A DNA stretch of 64,000 nucleotides from Litchfieldia alkalitelluris (GTDB taxonomy: Bacteria > Bacillota > Bacilli > Bacillales > Salisediminibacteriaceae), in contig NZ_KZ119600.1 in the NCBI RefSeq assembly GCF_002153425.1, forward strand, positions 3,027,920 to 3,091,919, written 5' to 3'. How positions within the stretch are numbered: the stretch's first letter is position 1; every line of letters begins with the position of its first letter. The notes under the pieces were generated by a model that ran no database searches, was not told the DNA's origin, and was given only the letters and a program-made list of their open reading frames with translations. Shown piece after piece: positions 1 to 8,224 of the stretch. Made by a program: the position numbers and the translations under genes.

Positions 1-48
1 CGCTTTTATGATGTCTTCAATTTGGATCTTTTTTTCAGTCATATTCAT
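1..48 (-). CDS. N-terminus of an unidentified gene, cut by the window edge
   Basis: Only the first 16 codons are inside the window (MNMTEKKIQIEDIIKA). The ATG at 46-48 is preceded by an AGGAAGGG Shine-Dalgarno sequence 9 bases upstream, so this is a real translation start and not a chance frame. It is transcribed leftward, divergently from the DUF1540 gene at 247. Too little sequence is visible to name a family. Confidence 0.6.
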   Translation of the reverse strand, partial: MNMTEKKIQIEDIIKA

Positions 49-139
49 GCTTCAAAACCCTTCCTACTGTTTCTGCCTTTAGCGTATTAGATATATACTA
101 TCATAATCATAATATTTTAAAAATAAAAAATAATCCTAT

Positions 140-168
140 TTACTTAATTTTTGTTAAAAATTAAGTAA
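140..168. promoter_or_regulatory. Perfect inverted repeat in a divergent promoter region
   Basis: TTACTTAATTTTT (140-152) and AAAAATTAAGTAA (156-168) form a perfect 13-bp inverted repeat around a 3-base centre. It lies between two divergently transcribed genes, where no terminator is expected. This fits an operator for a dimeric regulator, but no regulator is identified. An AT-rich hairpin without function remains possible. Confidence 0.45.
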
Positions 169-246
169 TGTTACTTATACAAGGGAAATTTTTATAGGAT
201 AAATGGTGTTAAATTAGTTTATCCTTTAATTATGGGGGTGATTTTC

Positions 247-402
247 ATGGCAGTAGATGTACTATGTGAAGTTAACAACTGTAAGTTTTGGGCAGATGGA
301 AATAAGTGTGCTGCTGACCGCATCTATGTAGTGAGTCATACTGGGAAAAAAGCCAAAAAGCAGGAAGAAACAGACTGCAAAACCTTTGATCCAGGGCTAT
401 AG
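247..402 (+). CDS. DUF1540 domain protein, 51 aa
   Basis: This short protein has the DUF1540 pattern of four spaced cysteines: C8 and C13 near the start, C21 in 'GNKCAAD', and C45 in 'ETDCKTF'. The arrangement suggests a small metal-binding fold. DUF1540 proteins are common in spore-forming Firmicutes and have no settled function. The ATG follows a strong GGGGGTGATTTTC ribosome-binding site. Its probable terminator is the dispersed repeat immediately downstream (460-596). Confidence 0.85.
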   Translation: MAVDVLCEVNNCKFWADGNKCAADRIYVVSHTGKKAKKQEETDCKTFDPGL

Positions 403-459
403 ATAGTAAGCGAAATCCCATTGGTCATCGACCACAAGATTAATTTTTTATTCTAATAG

Positions 460-596
460 AGACTGGGACAGAAGTATTTTAACATATGAGAAATTTGAAC
501 ATTCGCTTTTAGAGGAAAAGAAATTTCGTCTATTTCCTGTATTATAGTGAATCGTTCGCACCTCTCGTTAAAAAACTTTAGTTATGTCCCAGCCTC
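460..596. repeat. Dispersed repeat family R1, copy A
   Basis: This intergenic element is bounded by the inverted ends GACTGGGACA and TGTCCCAGCC, with inner text shared with copies at 15958, 32885 and 57811 (for example 'ttatgagaaactcgaacat' variants). The ends can pair to form a long stem, so it can serve as a transcription terminator between the convergent DUF1540 and DUF438 genes. It has no open frame or transposase. Confidence 0.75.
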
Positions 597-606
597 TTCC
601 TTCATT

Positions 607-1842
607 TTATGACATCAATCTCTTTTCACCTGTAACACCTTGCAGTGGTTTAATATCTTGCTTCATTTCTAATGTTCCCCTATAGGCTCCTTGTTCATCA
701 CGGACAGCGAAATAGCGAATAAATACAAACTTCTCCTTAAATTGTATCCAGAAGTCTTCCATGTCCTTCCTGCCTGATTTAAAATCCTCAAGAAGTTCAT
801 CCACGATATGTGCACTCTTTGGTGGATGACAGTTCTGGACAGAACGACCTATCACTGACTTTGTACGGTGAAAAATGGGATCCTTCCCATGTGAGAAAAA
901 TCTTACGATATCATTCTCATCGATATACGTAATATCTATTGGAAGATGACTCATCATCAATTCCATTTGTTTAACAGATAGTAAACCTGTTTCCATTTTA
1001 ATCATACCATCTTGTAGGAACGCATTTCCTTCTGTTAATGATTCTCTTTTAGGCTGCCATGGTTTCGGAGGTTCGATGAATGTATATCCAATAACATCAC
1101 CCTCCCGCTCAATTTTCATCCACTCGTCTTCTGTTAAATGATCTAAAGACATTGGGAAAAGAATATTTTCTTCTTTAAAAATCATTTCACTCACTTCATC
1201 AATAATGTACTGAATATCTTGAATGAAAGTTTCTTGATTCCATGAATCCTCTTTAATAGTTTTCAAAGCTCCTTTAATAGCTCCACGAATCCTATCATCC
1301 ACCCCCCACATTACTTTGGTAGGGCCAAAAATCCCGTATTTCTCTAAATAAGGAAATAGCAAATTTTCTTTTCTACTGTAGTGCAAATCAATATCTAGAA
1401 GACTTTTTAAATCATTCTCTATTTTTAATACGTTATCATCTGATGCATTTTTGATAAATTGCTCTAAATGGAGGCTCAATTTAAAATTAACTAGTCGATC
1501 AATTTCTTTGTTTTCTTGAATAAATGTATGAACTGGATGTCCTGGTTCTTCTGTTTTATCTTCTATACCATGAATTTCCTCAATGGATCCTTTAAATACT
1601 TCTGTATGGACTGAACATAATCGTTGGACTTCAGATACAGGTATACCCTCTTCTTCCATTAAAGCTTGTTCCATTTTAGATATTTCACTGACACTAATGT
1701 CCCCTACGGCTTCTTCAAACTTTGCTTTTACCTCTTCAACAGGCTTACCATCATGGAGCTCTTTCATAATTACTTTTAACATTTCCTGACGTTCTGAACT
1801 TTCCAATTTGTTTTTCTCACGATTATTGATCACTTCGCTCAT
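607..1842 (-). CDS. DUF438 / hemerythrin HHE / PAS domain protein, 411 aa
   Basis: The protein has an N-terminal DUF438 region (about residues 18-85), a hemerythrin-like helical region with two 'RKENLLFP' / 'KEENILFP' type segments (about 105-235), and a C-terminal PAS domain (about 295-400, 'DITYIDENDIVRFFSHG'). Hemerythrin domains bind a di-iron centre, so a role in sensing or binding O2 or NO is plausible; this is inferred from the family. The ATG is preceded by GAGAGGGG 10 bases upstream. An Fnr-type box lies at 1950-1965 with a -10 like sequence at the spacing expected for activation, pointing to induction at low oxygen. Confidence 0.88.
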   Translation of the reverse strand: MSEVINNREKNKLESSERQEMLKVIMKELHDGKPVEEVKAKFEEAVGDISVSEISKMEQALMEEEGIPVSEVQRLCSVHTEVFKGSIEEIHGIEDKTEEPGHPVHTFIQENKEIDRLVNFKLSLHLEQFIKNASDDNVLKIENDLKSLLDIDLHYSRKENLLFPYLEKYGIFGPTKVMWGVDDRIRGAIKGALKTIKEDSWNQETFIQDIQYIIDEVSEMIFKEENILFPMSLDHLTEDEWMKIEREGDVIGYTFIEPPKPWQPKRESLTEGNAFLQDGMIKMETGLLSVKQMELMMSHLPIDITYIDENDIVRFFSHGKDPIFHRTKSVIGRSVQNCHPPKSAHIVDELLEDFKSGRKDMEDFWIQFKEKFVFIRYFAVRDEQGAYRGTLEMKQDIKPLQGVTGEKRLMS

Positions 1843-1949
1843 GACTTATATACCCCTCTCTATATCACATATGGAATGTTTATTAGAACTTGATTCCGTA
1901 ATTAAGAATGTTTCTCATTCTCATTTTATAGATTGGGGATATTACCAGC

Positions 1950-1965
1950 AGTGACTTAGGTCACA
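1950..1965 (-). promoter_or_regulatory. Fnr-type box upstream of the DUF438 gene
   Basis: AGTGACTTAGGTCACA matches the CRP/Fnr pattern NGTGA-N6-TCACA. On the minus strand a TATAAAAT sequence occupies 1923-1930. If it is the -10, transcription starts near 1916-1918 and the box is centred about 40 to 41.5 bases upstream. This is the standard spacing for Fnr activation in Bacillus. Confidence 0.7.
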
Positions 1966-2116
1966 TTAATGGTCTACATGGTAGACTAATCACTTCACTT
2001 CTATAGAAGTTCCTTAATCTTTTTATACAACACTTAACCGTTCTTTCTTGTCTGATATGTATTTTTGCTATATGATGTATTTTTACTAGTTACATAGATT
2101 AAGGAGAATTCTGATT

Positions 2117-2734
2117 ATGCATTGGGAATTACTAAATATTATAGGAACAATTGCTTTTGCCATGAGTGGTTTAATAGTCGCTCTAGAAGAAAAATATGAT
2201 TTAATGGGGGTCTATGTTTTAGGCTTTGCAGCAGCTTTTGGAGGTGGAGCAGTGAGAAACTTGCTCCTCGGTATTCCAGTATCAGCATTATGGGAGCAAG
2301 GACCACTCTTTATCATTGCATTTATCGTTATGACGATTGCTTTCTTTACACCCCGTTTATGGCATCACTATTGGAAAAAATGGGGTTTCTTTTTTGATGC
2401 TATTGGTTTATCTGCCTTTGCTATCCAAGGTGCTTTATTTGCAGTTGATATGGGCCACCCAACTAGTGCTGTAATTGCAGCAGCTGTTCTTACTGGGACA
2501 GGCGGAGGGATTATCCGTGATGTTCTTGCAGGTAGAAAGCCACTGGTATTAAGGAAGGAAATTTATATTGTATGGGCTGTTTTTGGTGGATTCTTTATTG
2601 GTATAGGACTTGTCAATTCTAGTTGGTCCCTAATCTTGTTATTTATTAGCATTATTCTTTTAAGGATGCTTTCTGTCAATTACAATTGGAAGCTTCCTGT
2701 TCATATTTCTCATGATAAATCTGCTTCATTATAA
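2117..2734 (+). CDS. TRIC-family (UPF0126) membrane protein, 205 aa
   Basis: This is a complete member of the UPF0126 family, now classed with prokaryotic TRIC trimeric cation channels. It has two halves, each of three membrane helices with a glycine-rich turn: 'AAFGGGAVRNLLLG' near residue 50 and 'TGTGGGIIRDVLAG' near residue 135. These repeated GGG-(A/I)-(V/I)-R motifs are the family signature. It probably forms a potassium-conducting channel in the cytoplasmic membrane. The start has AAGGAGAA 10 bases upstream. A hairpin ending at 2790 serves as its terminator. Confidence 0.88.
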   Translation: MHWELLNIIGTIAFAMSGLIVALEEKYDLMGVYVLGFAAAFGGGAVRNLLLGIPVSALWEQGPLFIIAFIVMTIAFFTPRLWHHYWKKWGFFFDAIGLSAFAIQGALFAVDMGHPTSAVIAAAVLTGTGGGIIRDVLAGRKPLVLRKEIYIVWAVFGGFFIGIGLVNSSWSLILLFISIILLRMLSVNYNWKLPVHISHDKSASL

Positions 2735-2759
2735 ATTTGTATTATCTACATGAAAATTA

Positions 2760-2794
2760 CCCTCCTAACTCATAATATTTTTTAGGAGGGTTTG
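2760..2794 (+). terminator. Hairpin that ends the TRIC gene and contains the vanW-gene ribosome-binding site
   Basis: CCCTCCTAA (2760-2768) pairs perfectly with TTAGGAGGG (2782-2790) and is followed by TTTGTTTT. The right arm holds the only Shine-Dalgarno sequence (AGGAGGG) for the TTG start at 2797. The same structure can therefore terminate transcription and mask translation initiation. Confidence 0.7.
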
Positions 2795-2796
2795 TT

Positions 2797-3711
2797 TTGA
2801 AAAATATACTATTAATTCTTTCATTATTTGCTGTTCCACTTCAACACGACAATTTAATCCTTATGCACGATGAACAAATATTGGCAAGTGTAAACAAAGC
2901 TGCCTATTATTCCCCAATTTTTGGTGACATCCAGATAGACGATTCTGCTTTTGAGCAACTAAGTCTAAAGATATCTGAACAAGTTTATAAAGAACCAGTC
3001 AATGCATTCATTAATGATTATGAACAGATTGAGCCAGGTAAAACTGGTCATATACTCGATGAACAAACTTTTAAGAAGGAATTTCAAGCGTATTTCTATG
3101 AAGGTAAGCCCGTACAGATGACTATACCCACAATCCCTATCCATCCGAAAGTAGATAGTGAATTACTAGCAAACATTATGGTCAAAAAAATGAGTGACTA
3201 CATAACTTACTTTAATAAAAATAATTACGAACGATCACACAACATCACCCTTGCTGCTGAGGCAATTAACAACACTGTAGTTTTTCCTAATGAAACTTTT
3301 TCGTTCAATGAAACTGTAGGTGAAAGAACCCTTGAAAAAGGCTACCTACCTGCACCAGTCATTGTAAAAGGGGAACTGTTTGATGGAATTGGTGGTGGAA
3401 TATGTCAAGTCTCCTCCACTTTATTTAATGCTGTAGATCGTGCAGGGGTGGAAATGGTTCAAAGATATTCTCATAGTAGACGAGTACCATACGTCCCACC
3501 TGGAAGAGATGCAACCGTTAGCTGGTACGGACCCGACTTCACTTTCAAAAATATTCACAATCAACCCATATTAATTAGGGCAAAGGTTGCTGCTGGCAGG
3601 GTCTTTATCCAAGTTTTCTCATCTGACGTGGTGAACTTTGAACCTAGATTTGTTCCAGGTGCACCTAGTAAACTTCCTGAAGAAGTAAGAATTGATGTTC
3701 TAGGCGATTAA
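2797..3711 (+). CDS. VanW family protein, 304 aa
   Basis: The product has a hydrophobic N-terminus (residues 1-16, likely export signal), a variable region, and a VanW domain (about 140-275). The domain carries the typical 'NNTVVFPNETFSFNETVG' and 'GGGICQVSSTLFNA' segments. VanW proteins are associated with the cell envelope of Gram-positive bacteria and with some vancomycin-resistance clusters; the biochemical activity is unknown. It is similar in length to B. subtilis YoaR. Translation begins at a TTG whose ribosome-binding site sits in a hairpin arm. No resistance genes surround it. Confidence 0.88.
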   Translation: MKNILLILSLFAVPLQHDNLILMHDEQILASVNKAAYYSPIFGDIQIDDSAFEQLSLKISEQVYKEPVNAFINDYEQIEPGKTGHILDEQTFKKEFQAYFYEGKPVQMTIPTIPIHPKVDSELLANIMVKKMSDYITYFNKNNYERSHNITLAAEAINNTVVFPNETFSFNETVGERTLEKGYLPAPVIVKGELFDGIGGGICQVSSTLFNAVDRAGVEMVQRYSHSRRVPYVPPGRDATVSWYGPDFTFKNIHNQPILIRAKVAAGRVFIQVFSSDVVNFEPRFVPGAPSKLPEEVRIDVLGD

Positions 3712-3836
3712 ACTATCTATAAACTATAAAATAATCGTATTAAATAATTCATATAATGGTAACAATTGAGACCACTATAGAATAAGTTTTTTATTTAAAA
3801 TAATATCTATACGATTTATTTTCTAGGAGTGATAAG

Positions 3837-3971
3837 ATGGAGTCATTACATGACAATATGTTAATACAAGCTTATTTAGACGCTAAAGAGTTTCAATTAT
3901 CTCCTGAATTTATAGAAATTATTAAAAGTGAAATTCATAAACGAAACCTCCACCACGTTTTTGAAATTTAA
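3837..3971 (+). CDS. sda: Sda, checkpoint inhibitor of sporulation kinase, 44 aa
   Basis: The 44-residue product matches the B. subtilis Sda pattern closely: LxDxxLIxxYxxAxEfxLxxxFIEiIxxEIxxRxL. Sda is a helical hairpin that binds the dimerisation domain of the sporulation kinase KinA and stops phosphate flow to Spo0A when DNA replication is disturbed. The ATG is preceded by CTAGGAGTGATAAG. In B. subtilis the gene is controlled by DnaA; I see no TTATCCACA box in the 125 bases upstream. A strong hairpin terminator follows at 3991-4044. Confidence 0.88.
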   Translation: MESLHDNMLIQAYLDAKEFQLSPEFIEIIKSEIHKRNLHHVFEI

Positions 3972-3990
3972 TTAACTTATTATGAATAAC

Positions 3991-4048
3991 ATGAGGCTCT
4001 CCCCAATGGTCATTTGAAATATGATTTATGAGGGAGAGCCTCATTTAA
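3991..4048 (+). terminator. Rho-independent terminator after sda
   Basis: ATGAGGCTCTCCC (3991-4003) is perfectly complementary to GGGAGAGCCTCAT (4032-4044) with a 28-base loop, followed by TTAATTATTTT. Confidence 0.75.
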
Positions 4049-4173
4049 TTATTTTGATAGAAGTGCAAGTACTCCTTATTCTTTTTACTTTTAATACTTT
4101 TGTATAATAGGAAATTTGAATAAAAGAAAGTATGATAAAAATGATTGGCATAATCAATACGGAGGTGGTAAAA

Positions 4174-4773
4174 ATGAGCGAGCATATTGAAGTTGAAGAC
4201 AATGAGGAAGTTGTTGAGAATCCTGAGAAGAAAAGCACAGTCAGCTACTTTCAATATTTTATTGATTCACTAAAAAAGCCTGACAACATATTAGGCAACG
4301 AAGAAAAAGGACTACAGACTTATGGATTAATCAACCTTGGAGTACTAATTGGACTAATTATTCTGAGTAACTTTTTTTATAGAATAAAGCTATTTAGTAG
4401 CGTTAGTTGGCTAGATGTAGGCTTTACTACAAGCTTAACTATTGGTATTGCCTATGCCATACCAATAGGTGCTATTCTTTATATAATGAGCTGGTATGCT
4501 AATAATCATGGTAACAAACTAAATATTTCCTATTTTTTTGAAAAGTTAGGGGCTGCCATGTCCTTGCCTATTGCACTGATGATAATATCTATTCCAATAA
4601 CTTTAATTACAATAAACCCTGGCACATGGATTCGGTCACTAGGTATTACATTTATATACATTGCTGTTTTTTGGATTAGTTATAAGTTTGCGAGTAAAGA
4701 TAATATTAAAGTTGCTACTATATTTTTTGCCGGTTTTTATTTAACCTACAGAATAATAAATTTTATTTTCTAA
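4174..4773 (+). CDS. Uncharacterised multi-spanning membrane protein, 199 aa
   Basis: An acidic cytoplasmic N-terminus (residues 1-20, rich in E/D) is followed by a 'YFIDSLKKPDNIL' segment and about five hydrophobic helices from residue 50 to the end. The layout resembles YIP1-like or similar small bacterial membrane proteins, but I do not recognise a family with confidence. The ATG at 4174 follows GGAGGTGG by 5 bases, which is far better than the ATG at 4132, so the shorter form is preferred. Confidence 0.75.
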   Translation: MSEHIEVEDNEEVVENPEKKSTVSYFQYFIDSLKKPDNILGNEEKGLQTYGLINLGVLIGLIILSNFFYRIKLFSSVSWLDVGFTTSLTIGIAYAIPIGAILYIMSWYANNHGNKLNISYFFEKLGAAMSLPIALMIISIPITLITINPGTWIRSLGITFIYIAVFWISYKFASKDNIKVATIFFAGFYLTYRIINFIF

Positions 4774-4784
4774 ATAAAAGTCAT

Positions 4785-4829
4785 TGGGAGGGAGACAGTG
4801 TCAAAAATAAGCTGCCTCTCCTCTCAATA
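4785..4829. terminator. Convergent terminator between the membrane gene and patB
   Basis: GGGAGGGAGACAG and CTGCCTCTCCTCTC pair imperfectly between two convergent genes, with T/A-rich flanks on both sides. Confidence 0.55.
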
Positions 4830-4849
4830 TCTCCTATCAATAAAACAAA

Positions 4850-6031
4850 TTATTTTCTAAACTCCTTAATTGCTTTTTCAATTCTTTGAAGTGCTTCCTC
4901 CAAAGTCGCCCTTCTACACGCCATATTCATGCGAATAAACCCTGCCCCTTCTTCACCGAATTCGAAACCATTATTCACTGCTACTTTCGCTTTTTTTAAT
5001 AAGAAATGGAATAATTCCTCTTGATTTAACCCTAAGACTCTGCAATCAATCCAAACAAGATAAGTCCCTTGAGAGTTGACTAACTTCAGTTCCGGTATGT
5101 TTTTCGATAAATACTCTCTTAAATAATGAATATTTCCTTCAATGTAATTAAGACACTGTTCTAACCATGCCTCACCAATTTCATAAGCTGATTTAGCTGC
5201 TTCTAGAGAGATGGGGTTAGCCATTGCTTGATAGTTCTCTTCAAGCTTCTTCTGAAAAGTAGCTCTCATTTCTTCATCTTCAATTATTGTAAAGGACGTA
5301 TTAAGACCTGCCATGTTAAATGATTTACTTGGAGAAAAACATAAGACTGATTTCTTACTCATTGTATCTGACACTTTCGAGAAAACTGTATGTTGATGAT
5401 CCCGCAAAATAAGATCTGCATGAATTTCATCAGAAACAACCAATAACCTATATTTATCAACGATCTCTCCTAATCTTTGAAGCTCATCGAGAGACCATAC
5501 TCTACCAACCGGGTTGTGAGGGTTACATAATAACAGCATTTTTGCATCTGTTTCTTCGATTTTTTTAACAAGATCATCAAAGTCCATTTCATATTTTCCA
5601 TTTTTAAATTGAAGTGGATTTGTCACTAGCTCTCGACTAGTATTAGCTACAACTTTAGAGAATGGGCCATAAACTGGAGTTTGGATTATTACCCGATCTC
5701 CAGGATTAGTAAAAGCTTGAATAGATGCTTGAACAGCAGGCATGACACCAGGGCTGAAACAAACTGATTCTTGATTCACTTGCATCTGATGCCTTTTCGA
5801 AATCCACAGAGCAACTACTTCTTTAACCTCTTCTGTCAACATCGTGTATCCAAAAATACCTTCGTCCACACGTGCCTTCACCCTATCAATTATTTCAGGT
5901 GGTAGCTTGAAGTCCATTTCTGCTACCCAAAGCGGTATGATATCCTCTTCTTCGAAATGCTCGTTAGCCATTGACCATTTTGCAGTGTTTTTATATGTTG
6001 AGTGGTGTTCTTCATCAAAATTATAAGCCAT
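4850..6031 (-). CDS. patB: PatB/MalY-type PLP aminotransferase (cystathionine beta-lyase), 393 aa
   Basis: This is a fold-type I PLP enzyme of full length. 'SPSKSFNMAGLN' contains the cofactor lysine (about K236), 'CNPHNPVGR' (about 169-177) holds the substrate/PLP-binding asparagine, and 'SDEIHADL' the aspartate near 201. The sequence follows PatB/MalY, which cleave cystathionine to homocysteine, pyruvate and ammonia and also act as C-S lyases. The N-terminal 'IPLWVAEMDFKLP' is typical of that subgroup and separates it from general class I aminotransferases. It is flanked by terminators and is probably monocistronic. Confidence 0.88.
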   Translation of the reverse strand: MAYNFDEEHHSTYKNTAKWSMANEHFEEEDIIPLWVAEMDFKLPPEIIDRVKARVDEGIFGYTMLTEEVKEVVALWISKRHQMQVNQESVCFSPGVMPAVQASIQAFTNPGDRVIIQTPVYGPFSKVVANTSRELVTNPLQFKNGKYEMDFDDLVKKIEETDAKMLLLCNPHNPVGRVWSLDELQRLGEIVDKYRLLVVSDEIHADLILRDHQHTVFSKVSDTMSKKSVLCFSPSKSFNMAGLNTSFTIIEDEEMRATFQKKLEENYQAMANPISLEAAKSAYEIGEAWLEQCLNYIEGNIHYLREYLSKNIPELKLVNSQGTYLVWIDCRVLGLNQEELFHFLLKKAKVAVNNGFEFGEEGAGFIRMNMACRRATLEEALQRIEKAIKEFRK

Positions 6032-6130
6032 ATTAAAGTCACTCCTGATTATTTTTTTGTAAACTTGAAATTAGCATTAATGTAATTGTACTCTTTACAA
6101 GCTACTTGCTTTCCACAGGCGAAATAAAAT

Positions 6131-6176
6131 AAAAAGAGTGGCCCTGTTTTGATCATTCATGAAGGGCTCACTCTTT
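6131..6176 (-). terminator. Terminator of the ypjP-like gene
   Basis: AAAGAGTG-G-CCCT and AAGGG-CT-CACTCTTT form an imperfect stem directly after the stop codon of the leftward gene, with T/A tracts outside. Confidence 0.65.
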
Positions 6177-6177
6177 C

Positions 6178-6792
6178 TTATGACATCCATTTTGGTGGAG
6201 TGTTTTTATCCCAGTAAACATCTCCAAGTTGATAATGCTCCTCAAAACCATCCTTTTCTAAATGGTAGTGAAAATTAAACCAATATCCATCCTTAGGTTT
6301 GTTATCACGTCTTACATGGAACATAGCAACATCTTTTTTAGCTTTATGATCATATAGGTTAAAAATTCTCTCCCCATACCCATTCGTTACTTGCTCTGTG
6401 ATCTCGTAATAAGTAAATTCTTCCTCTCCTGCATCTTGAAGAATCATTTTCAAAACTTCTTCCATGTTTGGAAGAATAGTAGTTGTAATATCCGTTTCCA
6501 CTTGTTTCAAAATTTTTGGACCTAGTTTATTCAAAGTTCTATCTTTTGCCTGTTCTGTAATCATACTTACTATATAATCACTATTTGTGTAATGCTCACT
6601 ATCTTCTATAGATGATTCCGTATCCTCCTCAAAAATGGAAGGATTCTGATCTTCAATAGTACCATCTAATTCTTTATTCGTTTCTATCTCATTGGAATTC
6701 GCATTTGCTTCTAAATAAGTAGGGGGAATAAACATCCCTAACGTCATAAATGTAATTAAAATTACGGATATTTTTTGAAACCAAAGCTTCAT
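6178..6792 (-). CDS. ypjP: YpjP-like secreted protein, 204 aa
   Basis: Residues 1-30 form a signal peptide or membrane anchor ('KISVILITFMTLGMFIPP'). An acidic linker (about 33-70) and a conserved C-terminal region with 'HVRRDNKPKDGYWFNFHYH' follow. Length and the N-terminal and C-terminal patterns fit B. subtilis YpjP (about 200 aa), whose function is unknown. It is probably exported and membrane-tethered. It has its own terminator. Confidence 0.75.
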   Translation of the reverse strand: MKLWFQKISVILITFMTLGMFIPPTYLEANANSNEIETNKELDGTIEDQNPSIFEEDTESSIEDSEHYTNSDYIVSMITEQAKDRTLNKLGPKILKQVETDITTTILPNMEEVLKMILQDAGEEEFTYYEITEQVTNGYGERIFNLYDHKAKKDVAMFHVRRDNKPKDGYWFNFHYHLEKDGFEEHYQLGDVYWDKNTPPKWMS

Positions 6793-6941
6793 CTATAAAA
6801 CCCCTCGTTTCTTTGCCTATACTTTATTTTACCATCTCCAATATAAAAGTCTAGGAATCTATTTAAATAAATTTGTGTAAAATTATATGATTTCTACCCA
6901 GTAAAAACATAAATGATACTTTCTCAGCGGCTCAGGTTAGC

Positions 6942-7691
6942 TCATGGGAGAAGCAGTCTAATTCCACCCATTGCTGCTAGTATAAGGACAATAATGTTAA
7001 AGTGTTTTTGTGAAATGAGTGGCACCAGTTTTATACCAATAAAGGTTCCAATTAGAATAATAGGGACTAGCCAAAGGTTCAAAGTAAGTGTCTCCAAAGT
7101 AATCAGCCCTAATTGACTATACAGTGGAACTTTAATTAAATTGACTGAGAGGAAAAACCATGCTCCCGTCCCGATGAATGAGTTCTTTGGTAATCCAATC
7201 GCTAACAGAAAAATAGCCATTATTGGCCCTGCTGCATTCCCTATCATGGTAGTAAAACCTGCTAATGTTCCCATCACAATAATTAATGTTTTAGAATGAG
7301 GGAGTTTATTCCAAGCAGTTCCGAAACGTTCCTTGCAAAATTGTACAATAATTAAGGTTAAAATAATTAATCCTAGTATAACCTCAATAGGCCTACTTGC
7401 TTCAATTGCGAAAAGCAAAATATACCCAGCAGTAATTCCACCTAATACCCACGGAACTAAATACAATAAAGTTTTCCAATTAACACTTCGACGATAATAG
7501 GTAACAGCTATCAAATCAGCCGTAATTAACATTGGCAAAACGATCCCGATAGATTCTCGCGCTGGAAATACCGTTGCCATTGCAGCAACAACTAGTATTC
7601 CTAAAGTAGGTATTCCTGTTTTTGATATACCAATTAAGATAGCGCAAAAAAGTACAATAAGTATATTTAAAGTAGATAAATCAAAAAGCAT
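6942..7691 (-). CDS. TSUP (TauE/SafE) family permease, 249 aa
   Basis: About eight hydrophobic helices are arranged in two halves. The N-terminal 'GISKTGIPTLGILVVAAMATVFP' and the central 'GFTTMIGNAAGPIMAIFLLAIGLPKNSFIGTGAW' are the family signatures. TSUP proteins export sulfite or sulfoacetate or import related small anions; the substrate cannot be read from sequence. The ATG at 7689-7691 is chosen because AGGGAGAG lies 5 bases upstream. A longer frame reaching 7739 would overlap the terminator hairpin at 7714-7757. Confidence 0.88.
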   Translation of the reverse strand: MLFDLSTLNILIVLFCAILIGISKTGIPTLGILVVAAMATVFPARESIGIVLPMLITADLIAVTYYRRSVNWKTLLYLVPWVLGGITAGYILLFAIEASRPIEVILGLIILTLIIVQFCKERFGTAWNKLPHSKTLIIVMGTLAGFTTMIGNAAGPIMAIFLLAIGLPKNSFIGTGAWFFLSVNLIKVPLYSQLGLITLETLTLNLWLVPIILIGTFIGIKLVPLISQKHFNIIVLILAAMGGIRLLLP

Positions 7692-7713
7692 CGTCTCTCT
7701 CCCTAAAAAGTAA

Positions 7714-7757
7714 AAAAGGCTGGACAAAAGGAAGCACATTAGTTTGTCTCAGCCTAC
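7714..7757 (-). terminator. Terminator resembling a deleted R1 repeat
   Basis: AGGCTGGACAAA (7717-7728) pairs with TTTGTCTCAGCCT (7743-7755), downstream of the bactofilin gene. The sequence resembles the outer ends of repeat family R1 with the inside removed. Confidence 0.6.
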
Positions 7758-7769
7758 CACTTTATATTA

Positions 7770-8195
7770 TCAACTTGTTTTTTCGTCGTCTAATGCCTTT
7801 TCCACGTTTGAAATTTGTTTCACTGAATCTTGTTGTTTCATTACACTTTCCCCTTGGAAGTGCCCATTTTCTTCGATAATAATCGTTTTCATCACAGCAG
7901 AACCTACTAAAGAACCTGTTGCTAAGATTTGGATCTTATCTTCTGCCTCGACAGCACCATGAACTTTTCCTGCTATGAAGACATTTCTAGCTTTTAAACT
8001 GTTTTCAACATAACCGTCTTTTCCTATAGTGACATCACCAGAACAGATTACTTCACCAAATATTTTCCCGTCGATGCGTATACTTGATTCCACATTCACT
8101 TTACCTTCAATTTTCGTCTCTTCCCCAATAACCGTGGAAATTTCACTTAACTGCTTTTCATTCTTCTTGTTTGAAAACATAGCACGTACCAGCAC
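7770..8195 (-). CDS. Bactofilin (polymer-forming cytoskeletal protein), about 141 aa
   Basis: The sequence shows the repeating short beta-strand rhythm of bactofilins: 'TKIEGKVNVESSIRIDGKIFGEVICSGDVTIGKDGYVENSLKA' as successive hydrophobic-G turns. Bactofilins self-assemble into filaments that position cell-wall enzymes. It lies just 3' of a membrane-anchored M23 peptidase, a pairing found in many bacteria. The start is uncertain: GTG at 8195 has AGGAGGT 12 bases upstream, while ATG at 8180 has no ribosome-binding site of its own. The C-terminal 30 residues are charged and probably disordered. Confidence 0.85.
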   Translation of the reverse strand: MLVRAMFSNKKNEKQLSEISTVIGEETKIEGKVNVESSIRIDGKIFGEVICSGDVTIGKDGYVENSLKARNVFIAGKVHGAVEAEDKIQILATGSLVGSAVMKTIIIEENGHFQGESVMKQQDSVKQISNVEKALDDEKTS

Positions 8196-8224
8196 TGCTG
8201 GTAGTCCACCTCCTGTATTCAAAA

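Noticed and set aside
2797-3711. Glycopeptide resistance locus
   Set aside because: VanW alone is common in Bacillaceae; no vanHAX-type or regulatory van genes are nearby.
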